Positions 1 through 7,450 of a stretch of 11,872 bases of DNA are shown one piece after another. Under the pieces are notes generated by a model. The model was not told the origin of the DNA and made no database searches. It saw only the letters and a list, made by a program, of their open reading frames with translations. The DNA is taken from positions 1 through 11,872 of the forward strand of contig JANQPK010000384.1 in assembly GCA_028289505.1 (NCBI GenBank), written 5' to 3'. Positions within the stretch are counted from its first letter, which is position 1; each line of letters starts with the position of its first letter. This DNA comes from Cyclobacteriaceae bacterium. Lineage in GTDB: Bacteria; Bacteroidota; Bacteroidia; Cytophagales; Cyclobacteriaceae. The position numbers and the translations under genes were made by a program.

Positions 1-1
1 T

Positions 2-3000
2 GATACCAATGTGCGTGATGAAACTGCTGCGATAGCTTCAAAACGCATGATGAATTCGGCATTTTTTGGTCAACTGATCATATTGATCGTCTTCTTACCC
101 ATCCTGGCGCTAGAGGGTATTGAAGGCAAAATGTTTAAACCGATGGCGCTTACCTTCATATTTGCCATGATCGGGGTAATGATCCTTTGTCTGACCTACG
201 TGCCTATGATGTCTGCCTGGTTTCTGAGGGAAAGCAGATCAAATAATTCCTGGGGGGACAAAATGGTAGCTTGGTTAGAGTCAAGGTATACCGCCTTACT
301 AAATAAAGTATTAAAGTTAGGATTATGGTTGGTGGGCTTTTCGATACTTCTGTTTGCGCTAACCGTCTTGGCATTTAATCGATTAGGTGGCGAGTTCATT
401 CCAAGATTAGATGAGGGTGATATTGCTTTCCATGATTTGCTTAAACCTGGCAGTTCCCTAAAGGAAGCAATTAGAGTTACCACTGAAGTAGAAAGAACCT
501 TGCTTGAAGAGTTTCCCGAAATCGATCGGGTATTGAGTCGTATCGGGGTCTCTGATGTGCCTATTGACTTAATGCCCATGGATGCTGCAGACTGTTTTAT
601 TAAGCTCCAGCCCAGAGAACAGTGGGTTTCAGCAAATTCCAAACAGGAACTAATAGAAAAATTCCGCACCAGGTTGATGCAAATACCTGGGGTAAATTAC
701 GAATTCACCCAACCCATTGAAATGCGATTCAATGAATTGATGACAGGCATACGACAGGATGTAGCGGTTAAGATATTTGGGGATGATTTAGGCCTGCTAG
801 CCACTAAGGCACAGGAAGTAGCCTCTTTGATAACAGATATAGATGGAGTAGGTGATTTACATATTGAAGCCACAGAAGGATTACCTCAAATATCTATTCG
901 ATACAACCGAAGTCAACTCATGTTTTATGGAGTTAACATCAGCGATTTGAATCAACTGGTAAAAACTGCTTTCGCAGGCCGAAAGGCAGGAGTAGTTTTC
1001 GAAGGGGAACGTCGTTATGATTTGGTGTTAAGAGTTGAAGAACGTTTCCGATCCGATTTATCAGATGTGAAAAAGCTACTGGTCGATTTACCCACAGGAG
1101 ATCAAATACCTCTGAGCGAACTCGCAACCATTGATTACCTGACTGGACCTATGCAAATAGGTCGTGATAACACCAATCGCAGGACCTATGTGGGTGTTAA
1201 TGCCAGAGGGCGCGATATCCAATCACTGATTGAAGAGATACAGCAGGTATTGCAAGATAATCTGGAGCTTCCTCCGGGTTATTACATCAGATATGGCGGT
1301 GCATTTGAAAATTTACAAAGAGCTACTGCCAAGCTTCAAGTGGTGGTACCTATTTCGTTGGCTTTGATTTTTATTCTAATATTTCTGGCATTGCGATCAC
1401 TTAAACAAACGATTATGATTTATGTAGCCATTCCATTGTCTTCCATTGGGGGAGTGCTTTCATTGTGGATAAGGGATATGCCATTTAGTATTTCAGCAGG
1501 CATTGGTTTCATTGTGCTTTTTGGCATTTCTGTATTGAACGGATTAGTATTGATTAACGGCTGGAATGCGATGAAGCAAGAAAGTGCACTGCCCATTACT
1601 GACCGCATCATACAAGGCGCTAAAAGGCGAATACGACCCATATTACTAACCGCTTCTACAGATATCCTTGGATTTTTACCCATGGCATTATCCAAAACAG
1701 CTGGAGCAGAGGTACAGAGACCTTTGGCTACAGTAGTGATTGGTGGTATGATTACTGCAACCTTACTAACCCTATTCTTGTTGCCTGTATTGTACCAATG
1801 GGTAGAACGTAAAAGTCCTATCATCTCGAAACCAGCAATAGCCACTATCACTTTTCTTCTGGTTACAATTTCACTACCCTCAATTGCTCAGACCCAATCC
1901 TCTATGGTACCCATAACCATGGATCAAGCAATAGAGCGTGCTGTGAACAATTATCCGGCTACGGTGGCAGCACAACTAAACCGTGAGAAACAGGAAGATC
2001 TCAAAAAAGTAGCCTGGGACCTGGGAAATACTGGAATATTTACTTCTGCTGATGAACAAGGTGATGATGAATCAGTAGGGATCACCACAGTAATCGGTTT
2101 CCAGCAGCAAAGTATTGATCTATTCGGAATTTCGGCTAAGAATAAACTCCAGCAAGCTCAGATTGATCTGGCGGGCTCACAATCGGCGTTGGTGGAACTC
2201 AACGTGACTCGTGAAGTAAAAACGGCTTATGGAAAAGGCTACACTGCATGGTTGAAAACGCAATTACTGTCTAAAATTGATTCGGTTTACGAAGATTTTC
2301 AGCAAGCAGTTGACCTGAAATATCAACTGGAAGAATCTTCAGAATTGGAATATCTGGCTGCTGTGAATCAGTCCCGCCAAATCAAACTGCAAAAAGCGCA
2401 ATCCGAATATGATTTGACTATTGCCCTCAAGAAATTGAATAAGTGGATCCTGAGTGACACGGTGTTTAGTATTGATTTATACCAGACTAATTGGTTAGAC
2501 CCAATTCTCATTAACCATTCTACCATAGAAAACCACCCTCAGCTACAAATGGCCAGAGACCAGCTCTACTTGTCGGAAAAGAACTTTCAAGCGCGAAAGG
2601 CAGAATATCTTCCTAAACTAAATCTCATGTACGGGATTCAAGAGGTAAATGGTGTTGACGGCTTCTACCAATATCAGGCAGGACTATCCTTGCCACTGAT
2701 ATTCAACAAGCAAAAGGGTTTGGTGCAGGCGGCTTCGGTTGACATGGAAATATCTCAGCAACAACTGCAACAGACAGGCATTGAAGTTCAAAATCAATTA
2801 CAGGTGGCTCTGGTTAACTACCAGAAATGGTTGGCTAGTTGGAATTTCTACAGTGAGCAAGCCATGCCGATGGCTCAGAAGCAGTTAGAGGGAGCGAGTC
2901 TATCCTACCAGGCTGGAGCCATTGATTACATCGCTTTTTTGCAAAATACTCTTAGTGCATTGGATATTGAGCTGAAAGGTATAGAGGCTTTGGATGTTTA

Positions 3001-3049
3001 TTTATTATCTAAGTTTTACCTGGAATACTTATTAGAATATGAAAACTAA
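2..3049 (+). CDS. czcA: Heavy-metal RND efflux pump (CzcA/CusA family) fused to a TolC-type outer-membrane factor; 5' partial
   Basis: Proton-driven inner-membrane metal exporter joined in one frame to its outer-membrane channel. The frame is open at the left edge (base 1 ends the previous codon), so there is no start here and about 430-450 N-terminal residues are missing, including the TM4 proton-relay acids. Numbering from codon 11-13: TM5/TM6 at ~18-65 with the family-typical LEGIEGKMFKPMA; TM7 ~105-123; second periplasmic loop ~124-440; TM8-TM12 between 444 and 595. Residues ~608-627 form an extra hydrophobic stretch ending SIAQ. Residues ~634-1012 resemble the TolC/OEP family (PITMDQAIERAVNNYP start, long helical repeats). 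The loop motif GRKAGVVFEGERRYD matches CzcA-type pumps and has no Met at the place where, from memory, CusA carries a Cu-binding Met, so divalent cations (Co/Zn/Cd/Ni) are likelier than Cu(I); this is inference. Such fusions are known in Bacteroidota. Confidence 0.93.
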   Translation, partial: DTNVRDETAAIASKRMMNSAFFGQLIILIVFLPILALEGIEGKMFKPMALTFIFAMIGVMILCLTYVPMMSAWFLRESRSNNSWGDKMVAWLESRYTALLNKVLKLGLWLVGFSILLFALTVLAFNRLGGEFIPRLDEGDIAFHDLLKPGSSLKEAIRVTTEVERTLLEEFPEIDRVLSRIGVSDVPIDLMPMDAADCFIKLQPREQWVSANSKQELIEKFRTRLMQIPGVNYEFTQPIEMRFNELMTGIRQDVAVKIFGDDLGLLATKAQEVASLITDIDGVGDLHIEATEGLPQISIRYNRSQLMFYGVNISDLNQLVKTAFAGRKAGVVFEGERRYDLVLRVEERFRSDLSDVKKLLVDLPTGDQIPLSELATIDYLTGPMQIGRDNTNRRTYVGVNARGRDIQSLIEEIQQVLQDNLELPPGYYIRYGGAFENLQRATAKLQVVVPISLALIFILIFLALRSLKQTIMIYVAIPLSSIGGVLSLWIRDMPFSISAGIGFIVLFGISVLNGLVLINGWNAMKQESALPITDRIIQGAKRRIRPILLTASTDILGFLPMALSKTAGAEVQRPLATVVIGGMITATLLTLFLLPVLYQWVERKSPIISKPAIATITFLLVTISLPSIAQTQSSMVPITMDQAIERAVNNYPATVAAQLNREKQEDLKKVAWDLGNTGIFTSADEQGDDESVGITTVIGFQQQSIDLFGISAKNKLQQAQIDLAGSQSALVELNVTREVKTAYGKGYTAWLKTQLLSKIDSVYEDFQQAVDLKYQLEESSELEYLAAVNQSRQIKLQKAQSEYDLTIALKKLNKWILSDTVFSIDLYQTNWLDPILINHSTIENHPQLQMARDQLYLSEKNFQARKAEYLPKLNLMYGIQEVNGVDGFYQYQAGLSLPLIFNKQKGLVQAASVDMEISQQQLQQTGIEVQNQLQVALVNYQKWLASWNFYSEQAMPMAQKQLEGASLSYQAGAIDYIAFLQNTLSALDIELKGIEALDVYLLSKFYLEYLLEYEN
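1832..1891 (+). other. Internal signal-peptide-like segment at the pump/outer-membrane-factor joint
   Basis: After the last RND helix (TM12, cytoplasmic C-terminus expected) comes a basic patch (ERKSPIISK). A hydrophobic run of about 17 residues follows, ending in SIAQTQ, and the TolC-like domain starts within ten residues. Basic region, hydrophobic core and a small-x-A|Q end have the form of a Bacteroidota Sec signal peptide, with possible cleavage after A626 or Q627 (codon 11-13 counted as residue 1). It could act as a thirteenth helix that threads the outer-membrane domain into the periplasm, as a cleavable signal that frees it, or both. Cleavage is inferred, not shown. Confidence 0.55.
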
Positions 3050-4223
3050 AGCTATAAACCTATTATTTGCGTTTGGTTTGTCATTGGTTTCAGGCTGTAA
3101 TCAACACTCAAACGAACAGGAACAGCACCAGGCTGGGACTACCGAAACTGTTGCGGCCAGTTATCAGAACGGGGTTTATCTGAATGGTTATCAATTTGAT
3201 GCAATGGACCTGACGGTAGATACCATCCCGCAGCGGACCATGAGAAATTTTATTGAGACCAACGGTCAACTGACTCTACCACCTCAAAGTCAGGCAGCGG
3301 TTACTGCCGTGATTGGTGCCAACATTCAATCAGTTGAGGTAATTGAGGGTTCGGAAATTAAAAAAGGACAGGTATTGGCTTACCTGTATCATCCGGACTT
3401 GATCAAACTGCAAACTGAATACCAGGCAAGCATCAATGAGCTTGAATATTTGGAAAAGGCCTTTCAACGACAGCAGAAACTCTACTCGGAATCCGTAAGT
3501 GCTGGTAAGGATTTTCAGAGAATCCAAGCTGATTATCTGACCAAGAAGGGAGAGGTTAATGGTTTTCAGGCACAATTGAAGCAATTAGGCATCAACTCCG
3601 ATAAGGTCAAACAGGGTCAAATTTTTGAACGAGTTGCCTTAAGGGCACCTATAACCGGACATATTCAATCCGTTAATGTGCGCACCGGTCAATTTGTATC
3701 ACCCCAACAAGTATTGTTCGAAATTGTCCAAAATGATCATATTCATGTACATTTTAAAGTATTTGAACGTGACGTTCGAAAGATAAAGGAGGGTCAAGCA
3801 GTTCAATTCCTGGTAGAATCTCAGCCAGGTGTACAGCATGAAGCTACAGTGTTCTCAGTGGGCAAGGTATTTGAACCCCATACCAAGTCTATCAACTTAC
3901 ATGCTGAAGTAGACAACGAGGATGGTAGTTTATTACCGGGAATGTATGCCCGGGGTCGTATTGTGACGGGTTCTGAGCTTACCTATGCCCTTCCCAATGA
4001 AGCTGTGGTGATGGACAACAACCGGTACTTTATATTTGAAGCAGAGCAGCCTCAGCAAGAGAAGGGTTGGTATTTTCACCCGGTTGAGGTTAGTGTTGGG
4101 ATTGTGGAAGATACCTGGACGGAAATTAAATTTCATCAAGAGCTTGACCCTGATGCTCGGTTTGCCTGGAATAGCGCTTATTATCTTTTAGCAGAAATGA
4201 AGAAGGGGGAATTCAAAGAATAG
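3039..4223 (+). CDS. czcB: Periplasmic adaptor (membrane-fusion protein) of the metal efflux pump, lipoprotein
   Basis: Links the RND pump to the outer-membrane channel in the periplasm and may hand over metal. The 394-residue product starts with a lipoprotein signal peptide (lipobox VSGC, Cys20), so it is probably lipid-anchored. A Gln/His-rich linker (21-35) follows. The first lipoyl half is at ~85-118, an alpha-helical hairpin at ~119-190, the second lipoyl half at ~200-230 (RAPITGHIQSVNVRTGQFV), a beta-barrel at ~232-310 and a membrane-proximal domain to the C-terminus. This is the usual HlyD/CusB order and length. The ATG overlaps the 3' end of the pump gene by 11 bases, which points to one transcript and translational coupling; no clear Shine-Dalgarno site is seen. 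There is no added metal-chaperone or YHS domain. The gene order (pump plus channel, then adaptor) differs from the classic C-B-A order. The family call is safe; the metal is not proven. Confidence 0.92.
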   Translation: MKTKAINLLFAFGLSLVSGCNQHSNEQEQHQAGTTETVAASYQNGVYLNGYQFDAMDLTVDTIPQRTMRNFIETNGQLTLPPQSQAAVTAVIGANIQSVEVIEGSEIKKGQVLAYLYHPDLIKLQTEYQASINELEYLEKAFQRQQKLYSESVSAGKDFQRIQADYLTKKGEVNGFQAQLKQLGINSDKVKQGQIFERVALRAPITGHIQSVNVRTGQFVSPQQVLFEIVQNDHIHVHFKVFERDVRKIKEGQAVQFLVESQPGVQHEATVFSVGKVFEPHTKSINLHAEVDNEDGSLLPGMYARGRIVTGSELTYALPNEAVVMDNNRYFIFEAEQPQQEKGWYFHPVEVSVGIVEDTWTEIKFHQELDPDARFAWNSAYYLLAEMKKGEFKE

Positions 4224-4243
4224 CATTATTAAGCCAGAGGCTA

Positions 4244-5716
4244 TCAACTATCGGGCAGATATCGTCTTCTCTCAGCATCCATCAACTCTTTATGCTCACT
4301 CCAGCCTTGAGGCACGGTGGCCGGCCTGGGTCTTGATAAAGTAATACCCAGAAACTTAAATTTCTTAAAGCCTAAATAATAGGGTTTCCACCATTTCAGA
4401 GTGAGGGGAACGGTGATGTTAAGTAAGAAGGCTGTGATCATTAGGGTATAAAACTCAGTATTATCAATCACACTATTCTGTACAAAAGCTATGTTAATCA
4501 CAATAAATGCAAGTTCCGCACGACCTAGCATCCCCAACCCTATCATGATACATTCATGCCATTGATAGCTACCAGTAAACCTGGCGGCCATACTTGCGGA
4601 TAGAATTTGAAACACTGTCACTGCTGCATAGAGGATTAAAGCCATGGGCAAAGCGTCCATTACCACCGTGGGATCAAAAACCAGTTTGCCACCCAGGTTA
4701 ACAAAAAATATGGGCCCGAATATGGTATAGGCCAAATGATCAATCACATTTGCCGCGGAATGAAATTGATCATCGCGTTCTTTCTCCCTTACTATTTCCC
4801 CATCAGCATTCTTCACATACCTTACCTTAATATGGACAAAGTAGTCCGCATGTAAAAAGAGCCCCGCAAAATAAGCGCCTACGGCTGGATGAAAGCCCAG
4901 TTCATGGGCAATAAACCCCAGGAACATGGCAATCAGAACCATTATTAAGGGGGTAAACTCACCTTGGTGGATCATCAGGAAACGACGAGCTCCTATGTCT
5001 GCCATAACCCGGCTAAATCGATAATCTATGATTTGATATACGCTAGGTTTTTTTGGAAGCTCTAATGGTGCTTTTTCAGGAAAGGCCACAAAGCCCATAA
5101 ATAGGGTGATAGCAAAGAATATGATCACTTTGGCAATGATCCAAAGTATGTCTAGAGCGGTTACCAACTCCGATCCATCGGTACTTGAACTTACCAGAAT
5201 AATGGGCACAAATATGGCTACTCCCACTAGTGATAGCACATCATCAATGATGGCAGCGGTCATGATGCCAGTAGCGGCAGTAGAGCGATGTAGCAGATCA
5301 CTGCGCAAACTCATCATAGTAAGGCTGACCGCAGTAGCTGTCATAGTAAGCCCCCAAAGCATGGCGGAGTTGTGACTATAACCAAAGAAGGTAGCGATGA
5401 AGTAACCGGCCAGAAATGGGAAAAACGCCCCGATCAATGCAATACCCAATCCTCGCTTAAGACCCTGTCGAAATCGCTCAAGGTTTTCTTCCAATCCCAG
5501 AGCAAACATGACGAAAACAATGCCCCATTCTCCGATTATTTCCAAAAACTCATTGTGTTTGGGTAGCCAACCCAGATTGGTCAGGGCAGCTCCAATGATG
5601 ATTAGCCATAGGACATCAACGGTTTTGGTTTTTTTACTGACCAGCTTTGAAACTACCACCACCAGAAATATGATGATACTATAGGTCCATATTGAAAACT
5701 CAGTGCCGTGATTCAT
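4244..5716 (-). CDS. CPA2-family cation:proton antiporter (Kef/NapA-like membrane domain only)
   Basis: Exchanges Na+ or K+ for H+ across the inner membrane. The 490-residue protein has about 12-13 hydrophobic helices. The signature TATAVSL (~126-132) precedes AAIIDDVLSL with a paired D158-D159. In CPA proteins such as NapA this paired Asp marks electrogenic Na+/H+ exchange, whereas KefB/KefC have a different pair, so Na+/H+ exchange is the better guess. A later helix carries GMLGRAELAF (R399, E401), the counterpart of the GRGE-like motif in Kef proteins. A charged loop (~298-320) separates two late helices. There is no TrkA-N/RCK domain at the C-terminus, so KefC-type nucleotide or glutathione gating is not expected. 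The ATG lies 15 bases after the stop of the DUF1080 gene, with a purine-rich AGGGGAA overlapping that stop. The 3' end faces the czcB stop 20 bases away. The ion is not settled. Confidence 0.9.
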   Translation of the reverse strand: MNHGTEFSIWTYSIIIFLVVVVSKLVSKKTKTVDVLWLIIIGAALTNLGWLPKHNEFLEIIGEWGIVFVMFALGLEENLERFRQGLKRGLGIALIGAFFPFLAGYFIATFFGYSHNSAMLWGLTMTATAVSLTMMSLRSDLLHRSTAATGIMTAAIIDDVLSLVGVAIFVPIILVSSSTDGSELVTALDILWIIAKVIIFFAITLFMGFVAFPEKAPLELPKKPSVYQIIDYRFSRVMADIGARRFLMIHQGEFTPLIMVLIAMFLGFIAHELGFHPAVGAYFAGLFLHADYFVHIKVRYVKNADGEIVREKERDDQFHSAANVIDHLAYTIFGPIFFVNLGGKLVFDPTVVMDALPMALILYAAVTVFQILSASMAARFTGSYQWHECIMIGLGMLGRAELAFIVINIAFVQNSVIDNTEFYTLMITAFLLNITVPLTLKWWKPYYLGFKKFKFLGITLSRPRPATVPQGWSEHKELMDAERRRYLPDS

Positions 5717-5731
5717 GAATGATGTGTTCCC

Positions 5732-6397
5732 CTACAATTCCTTGATCCAAATATTTCTGAAATGCACTACATCGCCATGGCCCAGAAATCCGATATGTCC
5801 TTTGGTTTTCTTCAGACCGGGATGATCTTTACCATCAATGGTTCCGTGGTCAATAGCATGTTGAAGATCAGTATCGACAATAGTGGCTCCGTTTAAAACC
5901 ACTTTTATGGTATTTCCCTTTACCACCACTTCCTGCTGGTTCCATTCACCAGCTGGTTTTTGATGGCCTCTTTTAGCAGCTACTACCCCGTAAACCGATC
6001 CATGATACTGCCATTCCTTGAGCTTGCCGTATTTGGTGCCCCTGTTATCAATTATTTGCAACTCTTTACCGTCATAAGCCACATTTCCGGTGAGTGGAGC
6101 ATGTATGCCCAGGCCGTTATTGGCCCCGGGAGTCAATAGAAACTCAAACCGCAACACAAAATCACTGTACTGGGCTTCTGTGTAAAGGTTACCGCCACCT
6201 TCCCCTTCTCTGGGCTGAATCACGATCATCCCGTCCTGGGCCCTGTAAGATTGCTTGTCCCCTACCCAGCCCTGTAGATTTTTGCCATTAAATAAAGGAG
6301 TAAAACCTTCATTTGAAGATATTTGACAATATGAGCTTAAAGTAAAAAATAAAATACCAGCTAGCGATAATAAGTATGAAGTTACTTTACAAGTCAT
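5732..6397 (-). CDS. Secreted DUF1080 (3-keto-disaccharide hydrolase family) protein
   Basis: A 221-residue protein of one domain, PF06439 (DUF1080), a concanavalin-like beta-sandwich. Characterised members act on 3-keto-glycosides made by Gfo/Idh/MocA-type dehydrogenases; others are uncharacterised. The N-terminus is a signal peptide (hydrophobic 9-20, then SSYCQ). Cleavage near C24/Q25 would put it in the periplasm or at the cell surface. Cys24 is preceded by Tyr, so a lipobox is not convincing. Family marks in order: FTPLFNGKNLQGW (32-44), NNGLGIHAP (93-101), KELQIID (111-117), GSVYG (133-137), GEWNQQEV (150-157) and the final GHIGFLGHGDVVHFRNIWIK. It is likely co-transcribed with the downstream antiporter gene (15-base gap). 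A 148-base spacer separates it from the dehydrogenase gene upstream. The family is sure, the substrate unknown. Confidence 0.9.
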   Translation of the reverse strand: MTCKVTSYLLSLAGILFFTLSSYCQISSNEGFTPLFNGKNLQGWVGDKQSYRAQDGMIVIQPREGEGGGNLYTEAQYSDFVLRFEFLLTPGANNGLGIHAPLTGNVAYDGKELQIIDNRGTKYGKLKEWQYHGSVYGVVAAKRGHQKPAGEWNQQEVVVKGNTIKVVLNGATIVDTDLQHAIDHGTIDGKDHPGLKKTKGHIGFLGHGDVVHFRNIWIKEL

Positions 6398-6480
6398 CAG
6401 TTTTGATAATAATAGGCCAGCGTATAAAAGAGCAGTACTTCATACCACACCCGCGTTCAACTGAAATGGTTAGTTAGGTC

Positions 6481-6515
6481 AAACCACAAGATAAGACTTA
6501 CCACTTAAAACCACA
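6481..6515. repeat. Short direct repeat AAACCACA x2 in the spacer between the SDR and DUF1080 genes
   Basis: The octamer AAACCACA occurs at 6481-6488 and 6508-6515. The core ACCAC occurs two more times nearby (6444-6448 and 6500-6504). Read in the direction of transcription the unit is TGTGGTTT. It lies 84-118 bases upstream of the DUF1080 start, where an activator site could sit. The repeat is short and may be chance. No clear TTTG/TAnnTTTG promoter was found in this 148-base spacer, and there is no convincing terminator for the SDR gene. Confidence 0.25.
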
Positions 6516-6545
6516 GCCGGAATCAGTCAAAAAACGGCAGATACT

Positions 6546-7328
6546 TTAATACTGATGACTGGTACCCTCACTTCCCAAGCCCAAATATCCCCCATCAACC
6601 GGTAAGTCTGTGCCCGTGATAAAACTGGCCTCCTGTGAGCATAAGAACATGCAAGCGGAAGCGATCTCTTCTGCTCTGGCACACCTTCCAAGCATATGAT
6701 ATTGACCCCAAAGTTTATCATATTTATCCCGCTCATCCCCTGCCAGATTTGCGGTCTCCCTGGTCCAGGTCCAGGCTGGACTGACTGAATTCACCCTAAT
6801 TCCTCTAGGTGCCAGGTCTAGAGCTGCGCATTTCGTCAGTTGATCTACCGCCCCTTTCGCAGCATTGTAGGTCCATCGATTGGGTTGAGCGATATGAGCT
6901 GAGATACTACTGATATTAATAACAGCCCCTCCCCCTCTTTGTTCCATATGCGGTGCTGACTTCTGGATCATAGTAGCGAAAGCCAGTGGACCTACTTCTA
7001 ATGATCGCTGCCAATCTTCACGGTTGGCAGTCATTCCCGCAGCAATAAAGGAAAAGGCATTATTGATCAAAAAGTCAATTCCAGTTAGTTTATCAATGGC
7101 GAATGTCACCATATCAGCGCAAAACTGTTCTTCCCCCATGTCTCCCTCAATAAAGTAGACTAGCCCACCTTTTTTGGTAAGAGCGTTAGCTAAATCTTGC
7201 CCCTCTTCCTGGTCTAGGTCCGAGAAAACCACTGCACAGCCATGCCGTGTAAACTCTTCCACACAGGCACGGCCAATACCATGCGCACCACCGGTAACAA
7301 TAGCTGCTTTATTTGAAAGACCTCTCAA
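6546..7328 (-). CDS. Short-chain dehydrogenase/reductase (classical SDR), TTG start
   Basis: NAD(P)-dependent oxidoreductase of 260 residues, the normal length for classical SDRs, with no signal peptide (cytoplasmic). The Rossmann glycine motif is TGGAHGIG (12-19). Acidic D37 at the end of the second strand suggests NAD(H). GDM (62-64) binds adenine, NNAF (89-92) is the NNAG-like motif, Ser141 (ISSIS), Tyr154 and Lys158 (YNAAK) are catalytic, and the C-terminal ITGTDLPVDGGY is typical. The usual helix-4 Asn of the N-S-Y-K tetrad is Gly113 here (SLEVGPLAF in place of DVN). The only start fitting the family length is TTG at 7328-7326: the frame is closed by TAG at 7344-7346 and the next Met is at 64, beyond the glycine motif. 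The gene follows the cyclase gene after 122 bases. The substrate is unknown; sugar or hydroxy-acid dehydrogenases of this family look alike. Confidence 0.9.
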   Translation of the reverse strand: MRGLSNKAAIVTGGAHGIGRACVEEFTRHGCAVVFSDLDQEEGQDLANALTKKGGLVYFIEGDMGEEQFCADMVTFAIDKLTGIDFLINNAFSFIAAGMTANREDWQRSLEVGPLAFATMIQKSAPHMEQRGGGAVINISSISAHIAQPNRWTYNAAKGAVDQLTKCAALDLAPRGIRVNSVSPAWTWTRETANLAGDERDKYDKLWGQYHMLGRCARAEEIASACMFLCSQEASFITGTDLPVDGGYLGLGSEGTSHQY

Positions 7329-7350
7329 GTAACAATGGCTTAACTAGCTA

Positions 7351-7363
7351 TGAACTTAGTTCA
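7351..7363. promoter_or_regulatory. 13-base palindrome TGAACTTAGTTCA upstream of the SDR gene, possible operator
   Basis: Six-base arms TGAACT/AGTTCA around one central base, 22 bases upstream of the SDR start codon. The size and position suit a site for a dimeric regulator. No regulator gene is adjacent, and the inverted repeat could be chance in AT-rich DNA. Confidence 0.3.
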
Positions 7364-7387
7364 AAAATTCTTGATTTCTGTATCAAG
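7362..7387 (-). terminator. Weak intrinsic-terminator-like hairpin after the membrane cyclase gene
   Basis: On the - strand CTTGAT and ATCAAG form a 6-base stem around a 6-base loop, followed within two bases by a run of five T. It lies about 63 bases past the cyclase stop and before the SDR start, so it could end the two-cyclase transcript. The stem is short and AT-rich, so read-through is likely. Confidence 0.35.
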
Positions 7388-7450
7388 CAGGTAATACTTG
7401 TGCATAAATCCCTTCTAACCTTGGTAGAGCTCATCATGGCAACTGGTTGC

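Noticed and set aside
1420..1851. 143-codon open frame on the - strand inside the pump gene, and similar long antisense frames elsewhere (e.g. 196-669 -, 5106-5375 +, 10604-10900 +)
   Set aside because: They lie opposite well-supported coding sequences and their translations show no recognisable domain. They are shadows of the real genes.
4224..4243. Possible bidirectional terminator between czcB and the antiporter gene (AGCC-AGA-GGCT at 4232-4242)
   Set aside because: The stem is only 4 base pairs and no T-run follows on either strand.
5732..6397. DUF1080 protein as a lipoprotein (Cys24)
   Set aside because: The residue before the Cys is Tyr, not Gly/Ala/Ser, so the lipobox rule is not met. 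Ordinary signal-peptidase cleavage is likelier.
6527..6736. Short - strand frame overlapping the 3' end of the SDR gene
   Set aside because: Its translation is an out-of-frame reading of the SDR C-terminus and has no family features.
7439..7450. GCAACTGGTTGC near-palindrome right after the membrane cyclase stop codon
   Set aside because: The arms are five bases with only two bases between them, too tight for a hairpin, and no T-run follows. It was not called a terminator.
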